A DNA stretch of 64,000 bases. Source: Brachybacterium avium (GTDB lineage Bacteria; Actinomycetota; Actinomycetes; Actinomycetales; Dermabacteraceae). Within the stretch, counting starts at the first letter, position 1. Each line of letters opens with the position of its first letter. Shown in pieces: positions 60,697-64,000 of the stretch. The position numbers and the translations under genes are program-made. Location: NCBI RefSeq assembly GCF_002216795.1, contig NZ_CP022316.1:2381205-2445204 (forward strand). The letters run 5' to 3'. The notes below the pieces were generated by a model. The model had not been told where the DNA came from, made no database searches, and worked only from the letters and a program-made list of their open reading frames with translations.

Positions 60697-60756
60697 ATGC
60701 AGAACCGTTGGTTTACCTATGCGAAGTCGGCTCCGGAGGGGCCGGCGACCGTATAG
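60697..60756 (+). CDS. Aromatic leader peptide of the DAHP synthase gene
   Basis: A 19-codon frame encodes MQNRWFTYAKSAPEGPATV and stops at 60756. It contains Trp, Phe and Tyr within four codons, TGG-TTT-ACC-TAT; TTT and TAT are unusual choices in this GC-rich genome and should slow ribosomes when the charged tRNAs are scarce. It ends inside the first of two stable hairpins and lies 106 bp upstream of the DAHP synthase gene, the first step of aromatic amino acid synthesis. Leader peptides that control DAHP synthase this way are known in Corynebacterium glutamicum (aroR-aroF). No strong Shine-Dalgarno is visible; it may be leaderless. Confidence 0.75.
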   Translation: MQNRWFTYAKSAPEGPATV

Positions 60757-60806
60757 CGTCCCCAACCCTCCAGAGCCGACAAGGGCAGAGCAGATGCTCT
60801 GCCCTT
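60726..60806 (+). promoter_or_regulatory. Transcription attenuator (alternative hairpins)
   Basis: Hairpin 1: GTCGGCTCCGGAGGG (60726-60740) with CCCTCCAGAGCCGAC (60766-60780), 15 bp with one mismatch, spanning the leader stop. Hairpin 2: AAGGGCAGAGCA (60781-60792) with TGCTCTGCCCTT (60795-60806), perfect 12 bp with a 2-nt loop, terminator-like but without a T-run. GATGCTC inside hairpin 2 (60793-60799) can instead pair with GAGCATC (60827-60833). A ribosome stalled on the Trp-Phe-Thr-Tyr codons would cover the left arm of hairpin 1 and so change which pairs form. Confidence 0.7.
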
Positions 60807-60862
60807 CGCCATTCCCGGCGGGCTCTGAGCATCGGGTCCGCCCTCACCACAGGACAGGACCC

Positions 60863-61948
60863 ATGACTGCTCTCGCCACCGCCCCCGCTGCCGACCGCCA
60901 CATCGCGAGCTTCACGCCGCTGCCCACCCCGGCGGAGCTGCTCGCCGAGCTCCCGCTCGACCCCGCCGCCGCCGCACAGATCGCCCAGCACCGCGAGCAG
61001 GTGCGCGCCGTGCTCGAGGGCCACGATGACCGCCTGCTCGTCGTCGTCGGCCCCTGCTCGATCCATGACCCCGAGGCCGGGCTGGACTACGCGCGCCGCC
61101 TCGCCGCGATCGGGGACGAGCTGGGGGAGGGGCTGCTGCTGGTGATGCGCACCTACTTCGAGAAGCCCCGCACCACCGTCGGCTGGAAGGGCCTGATCAA
61201 CGACCCGCACCTGGACGGCAGCCACGAAATCGCCACCGGTCTGCGCCGCGCTCGCAGCTTCCTGCGCGAGGTCACCGCGCTCGGCCTGCCCGCCGCGACC
61301 GAGTTCCTCGAACCGATCAGCCCGCAGTACATCGCGGACCTCATCAGCTGGGGCGCGATCGGGGCCCGCACCACCGAGAGCCAGATCCACCGCCAGCTCG
61401 CCTCCGGGCTGTCGATGCCGATCGGCTTCAAGAACGGCACCGACGGCGGCATCCAGAGCGCACTGGACGCGATCGCCGCGGCCTCCGCCCCGCAGTCGTT
61501 CCTCGGCATCGGGGCCGACGGGCTGGCGAACCTCGTCTCCACCACCGGGAACCCCGATGCCCACCTCATCCTGCGCGGCGGGGCCGACGGGCCGAACTGG
61601 GGCCCGAGCCCCGTGCGCACCGCAGCTGAGCGTCTGGCCGCCGGCGATCTCCCGCGGCGCCTGATCATCGACGCCAGCCACGGCAACTCCGGCAAGGACC
61701 ACGTGCGCCAGGCCGAGGTCGCCACCATGCTCGGTGAGCAGATCGCGGCCGACGGTGCGGCGGTCGCCGGGGTGATGCTCGAGAGCAACCTGGTCGCCGG
61801 TGCGCAGAGCCTCGACGTCGACGCGGGCCCGGTCGGCCTGGTGCGCGGCCAGTCCGTGACCGACAAGTGCATGGACTGGAGGACCACCGAGGCCGTGCTG
61901 CGCGCGCTCGCCGCAGGAGCGCGCCGCCGCCGCACCCGCGCCTGCTGA
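60863..61948 (+). CDS. 3-deoxy-7-phosphoheptulonate (DAHP) synthase, type I
   Basis: A 361-residue enzyme that joins phosphoenolpyruvate and erythrose 4-phosphate, the entry to the shikimate pathway. VVVGPCSIHDPEAGLDYARR (about 60-79), MRTYFEKPRTTVGWKGLIND and IIDASHGNSGKDH hold the metal and substrate residues of the AroF/G/H class. The first 40 residues form the usual regulatory extension that senses an aromatic amino acid. Control also seems to act at the RNA level through the leader and hairpins upstream. ATG 60863 is preceded by ACAGGACAGG. No other aromatic pathway gene is in the window. Confidence 0.93.
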   Translation: MTALATAPAADRHIASFTPLPTPAELLAELPLDPAAAAQIAQHREQVRAVLEGHDDRLLVVVGPCSIHDPEAGLDYARRLAAIGDELGEGLLLVMRTYFEKPRTTVGWKGLINDPHLDGSHEIATGLRRARSFLREVTALGLPAATEFLEPISPQYIADLISWGAIGARTTESQIHRQLASGLSMPIGFKNGTDGGIQSALDAIAAASAPQSFLGIGADGLANLVSTTGNPDAHLILRGGADGPNWGPSPVRTAAERLAAGDLPRRLIIDASHGNSGKDHVRQAEVATMLGEQIAADGAAVAGVMLESNLVAGAQSLDVDAGPVGLVRGQSVTDKCMDWRTTEAVLRALAAGARRRRTRAC

Positions 61949-61988
61949 CCCGCTCCGCCGCCGCGCCCGCTCCGCCGCCCGGACGGCC

Positions 61989-62885
61989 TCAGCCGGCGCG
62001 GCGCAGGGTGGCCACGATCGTCTCGCGGACCCGGTCGGCCATCCCGGGACCGTCCACGGGAGCGCGGCCGAGGACCTGGAACGGGATGAACTCGCGCCAG
62101 TGCGGGCCGAAGTTCAGCAGCCGCTCCATGTCGGAGGCCGGATCGATCCGCACCCCGGCGAGCTCCTCGTAGTCGGTGAGGAACCCCATCGCGGCCTCGG
62201 CGGAGAACAGCACGGCGAGGTTGAGCCGGCAATGGCCCACGTCCACGCCGCGGTCTGCGAGGCCGACGGTGGGCCAGTCCACCACCGCCGAGATCTCCTC
62301 CTCCCGCCAGAGCACGTTGAAGTGCTGGTAGTCGCCGTGGCTGAGCACGGCGCGGTCGGGATCGACGGGTCCGTCAGCGAGCTCGCGGGCGGCGCGGGCG
62401 AGTCCCGGGTCGCCATTCTGGTCCAGCCACGACAGCTCGGCTGTGTCCGCCGGCTCGCACGGGGCCAGCGCGGGCGGGGGCACCGCATGGATCCGTGCCA
62501 GCATCGCAGCGAGCCGGCGCACCCAGGCGCGCGGCTCGGCGGGGGCGAGCTCGACCCTGCCGGGCAGGAAGTGCGTGAGCGTCGTCGGCCGTCCGGTGGC
62601 AGCGCCGTCGGGGTCGGCGGCCAGCAGCGAGGGGACCGGCAGGCCGACCTCGGCCAGGGCATCCAGCCCGGCGACCTCGCGGCGCACCATCTCCTGGTCG
62701 CTCTCGCGCTCCCCTGGCCAGCGCCGCACCACGAGGTCGCCCTGACCGTCGGCGCGCCGCAGCTGCAGCATCTGTCCCGTGATGCCGCCGGTCAGGGTCT
62801 GCACCAGCGAGACCTCGCCGACGACGGGGGAGAGCCAGGCGAGCAGCGCTGGGTCGAGGGCTGCTGTCTCGGACGTCGCAGTCAT
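61989..62885 (-). CDS. Aminoglycoside-phosphotransferase-fold kinase
   Basis: A 298-residue APH/choline-kinase-like protein. The catalytic loop is LSHGDYQHFNVLW (Asp as base) and the metal-binding segment is AVVDWPTVGLADRGVDVGHC. An ATP-binding N-lobe begins VQTLTGGITGQMLQLRR. It could phosphorylate a small metabolite or an antibiotic; nothing in the sequence decides this. ATG 62885 is the start; it is divergent from the next gene, with about 70 bp between. Confidence 0.85.
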   Translation of the reverse strand: MTATSETAALDPALLAWLSPVVGEVSLVQTLTGGITGQMLQLRRADGQGDLVVRRWPGERESDQEMVRREVAGLDALAEVGLPVPSLLAADPDGAATGRPTTLTHFLPGRVELAPAEPRAWVRRLAAMLARIHAVPPPALAPCEPADTAELSWLDQNGDPGLARAARELADGPVDPDRAVLSHGDYQHFNVLWREEEISAVVDWPTVGLADRGVDVGHCRLNLAVLFSAEAAMGFLTDYEELAGVRIDPASDMERLLNFGPHWREFIPFQVLGRAPVDGPGMADRVRETIVATLRRAG

Positions 62886-62956
62886 GGGGCAGAGCCTGTC
62901 AGAGGCGCCCGCCGTCTTCAATCGCCGCCCGCAGCGGGCCCGGATACAGTCGCTCC

Positions 62957-63814
62957 ATGGTGACGACGCCCGGTCCGACGTGGTGGGAGCAGCAGCATGC
63001 CCTGCTGCTCGAGATCGCCCAGGGCGGCTCCGAGGCATGGGACGATGCCGGGCCGCCGTACTCCGACGCGCTCCTGCAGCTGCTCGACGAGGTCGAGACG
63101 GCCTTCGCGGAGACCGGCACCGACACCCCCGCCTGGGAGGACCCGCATCTGAGCGCCGACGGCGAGCTGCGCGACAGCCGCGAGGAGGAGTACAGCCGCT
63201 GCCTGGACCCCGGCAAGTACCGGATCCTCTGGGCCCGGGCCGAGGCCTGGACCCGCGTGCTCACCGCCCGCGGCTGGGCCGACGCCGACGAGGGCACCGG
63301 GCTCATCTGGGCCGTCACGCCGTACGTCGACCGGTACCGCACCACCGTGCTGCGACCCCGTCGGCCCGACGCCCAGCCCCTGGTCCTCGCCCGCACCGCA
63401 CCGGATACGGCGACCGGCAGCACCGACCTCACCGGGCGCGATGCCCTGGTCATGGGGCTCGTGCTCGGGATCGGAGACCCGCCGGTCCCCGTGAGCACCA
63501 CCCCGGACTGCGGCTGCGATGCCTGCGACTCCGGCTCCCGCGACGTGCTCGAGGAGCTGGACCGCACGATCCTCTCGATCGTCGACGGCTCCTTCGAGAC
63601 CGTGCTGACCCCTGGCTGGACCAGCCATCGCACCTCCTTCGGCGCCGGCGGCGGCAGCGGCGAGGAGGACGCCGACCTCGACGTGACGGTCACGGCGCAG
63701 CCCTGGGCCGAGAACTGGACGCCTCGGCCGCTCTGCCCGGCGATCCAGCCGCCGCGGAGCAGCCCGGTCAGTGCACCGAGAAGCCGCCGTCCACGGCGAT
63801 CGACTGACCGGTGA
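62957..63814 (+). CDS. Uncharacterised actinobacterial protein
   Basis: A 285-residue soluble protein that I do not recognise. It begins VTTPGPTWWEQQHALLLEIA, has an acidic helical first part, a Gly-rich GRDALVMGLVLGIGDPPVPV, a CGCDACDSGSRDVLEELD segment that could bind metal, and an Arg/Pro/Ser-rich end. The last 16 codons overlap the 3' end of the SDR gene on the other strand; the composition of that tail is unlike the rest, so the true end may be slightly different. Codon use supports translation. Confidence 0.65.
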   Translation: MVTTPGPTWWEQQHALLLEIAQGGSEAWDDAGPPYSDALLQLLDEVETAFAETGTDTPAWEDPHLSADGELRDSREEEYSRCLDPGKYRILWARAEAWTRVLTARGWADADEGTGLIWAVTPYVDRYRTTVLRPRRPDAQPLVLARTAPDTATGSTDLTGRDALVMGLVLGIGDPPVPVSTTPDCGCDACDSGSRDVLEELDRTILSIVDGSFETVLTPGWTSHRTSFGAGGGSGEEDADLDVTVTAQPWAENWTPRPLCPAIQPPRSSPVSAPRSRRPRRSTDR

Positions 63815-63974
63815 CGTAGGCCGAGCCGGGGCCCGCGAGGAACACCGCGGCGCCGGCGAAGTCCTCGGCCAGCCCGTTCCGGCCGACGAGGGTGCGGGCT
63901 GCGAGGGCCTCGACCCGGGCTGGGTCGGAGCTCAGCCGTCGGAACAGGGATTCGAGGGTGGTCGTGGAGCTCAT
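63768..63974 (-). pseudogene. C-terminal piece of a short-chain dehydrogenase
   Basis: The frame ends GSAYVTGQSIAVDGGFSVH, the standard C-terminus of SDR enzymes, preceded by ARTLVGRNGLAEDFAGAAVF. It has its own ATG at 63974, but the 15-20 residues after it (SSTTTLESLFRRLSS) do not look like an SDR and no Rossmann or catalytic Tyr-Lys region can fit before the window ends 26 bp later. There is no Shine-Dalgarno. It looks like a truncated gene; the missing part could only be judged with the sequence beyond the window. Confidence 0.55.
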
Positions 63975-64000
63975 CGGTCGAGGGTACCGAGTCGGTGGGC

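Noticed and set aside
58670..60860. Plus-strand open frame upstream of and fused in frame to DAHP synthase (1092 codons in total)
   Set aside because: The part before 60863 is the antisense of aconitase and is His/Arg/Gly-rich; only the last 361 codons are a real enzyme with its own start.

Overview
The window is GC-rich, uses NNG/NNC codons heavily, starts many genes with GTG or TTG, has good AGGAGG-type ribosome binding sites and mostly overlapping ATGA/GTGA gene junctions. Together with the gene content this points to a high-GC actinobacterium; a Brachybacterium-like member of the Dermabacteraceae is my best guess, but that is inference. I found no rRNA, tRNA, CRISPR array or transposase.

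Layout. 1-7.4 kb is accessory and partly decayed: the 5' end of a DnaQ-type exonuclease, a lipoprotein, a calpain-like remnant, a second dnaQ-like fragment, a Phd/VapC toxin-antitoxin pair, a pRiA4b ORF-3-like protein and a broken AlbA_2/ATP-binding regulator. 7.5-13.5 kb is a LacI-controlled ribose operon (lacI-type regulator, rbsA, rbsC, frameshifted rbsB, rbsK, rbsD), closed by a hairpin terminator shared with a convergent BCCT-family transporter gene. 15.9-17.9 kb holds a relic of a second rbsD interrupted by a three-gene XRE regulator / ImmA-IrrE protease / PIN-like cassette. 18-22.8 kb carries a DHA2 drug exporter with divergent TetR regulator, an M20 hydrolase with an internal deletion, a frameshifted diaminopropionate ammonia-lyase and a deaminase.

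23-29.7 kb is a glycan module: LplB/YtcP-type permeases, a lipoprotein binding protein, a ROK repressor and a GH20 hexosaminidase. After an SDR gene, a patch of gene relics and a CynX-type MFS gene comes a second catabolic block (33.1-42.4 kb): sulfatase, IclR regulator, GH88 unsaturated glucuronyl hydrolase, CoA-transferase, enoyl-CoA hydratase and a complete DctPQM TRAP importer. GH20, GH88 and sulfatase chemistry side by side suggests use of a sulfated polymer containing hexosamine and uronic acid, but no polysaccharide lyase is present, so this stays a hypothesis. 42.7-48.7 kb is a five-gene peptide-type ABC importer with a divergent AsnC/Lrp regulator.

48.7-64 kb is mostly housekeeping or stress related: Dps, a RibD-like reductase with an ATL DNA-repair protein, AhpD-like protein, FAD-linked oxidoreductase, MalY/PatB lyase, two small reductases, CsbD, aconitase, and a DAHP synthase preceded by an aromatic leader peptide and mutually exclusive hairpins, which reads as a transcription attenuator.

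Two themes recur. First, gene relics and internal deletions are frequent (dnaQ, calpain, AlbA_2, rbsD, FAD oxidase, SDR, ABC ATPase). Second, four genes in the first 22 kb (AlbA_2 gene, rbsB, BCCT gene, dpaL) each read through if one G or C is added back, mostly in short G/C runs; this may be mutation or assembly error and should be checked before any is called a pseudogene.
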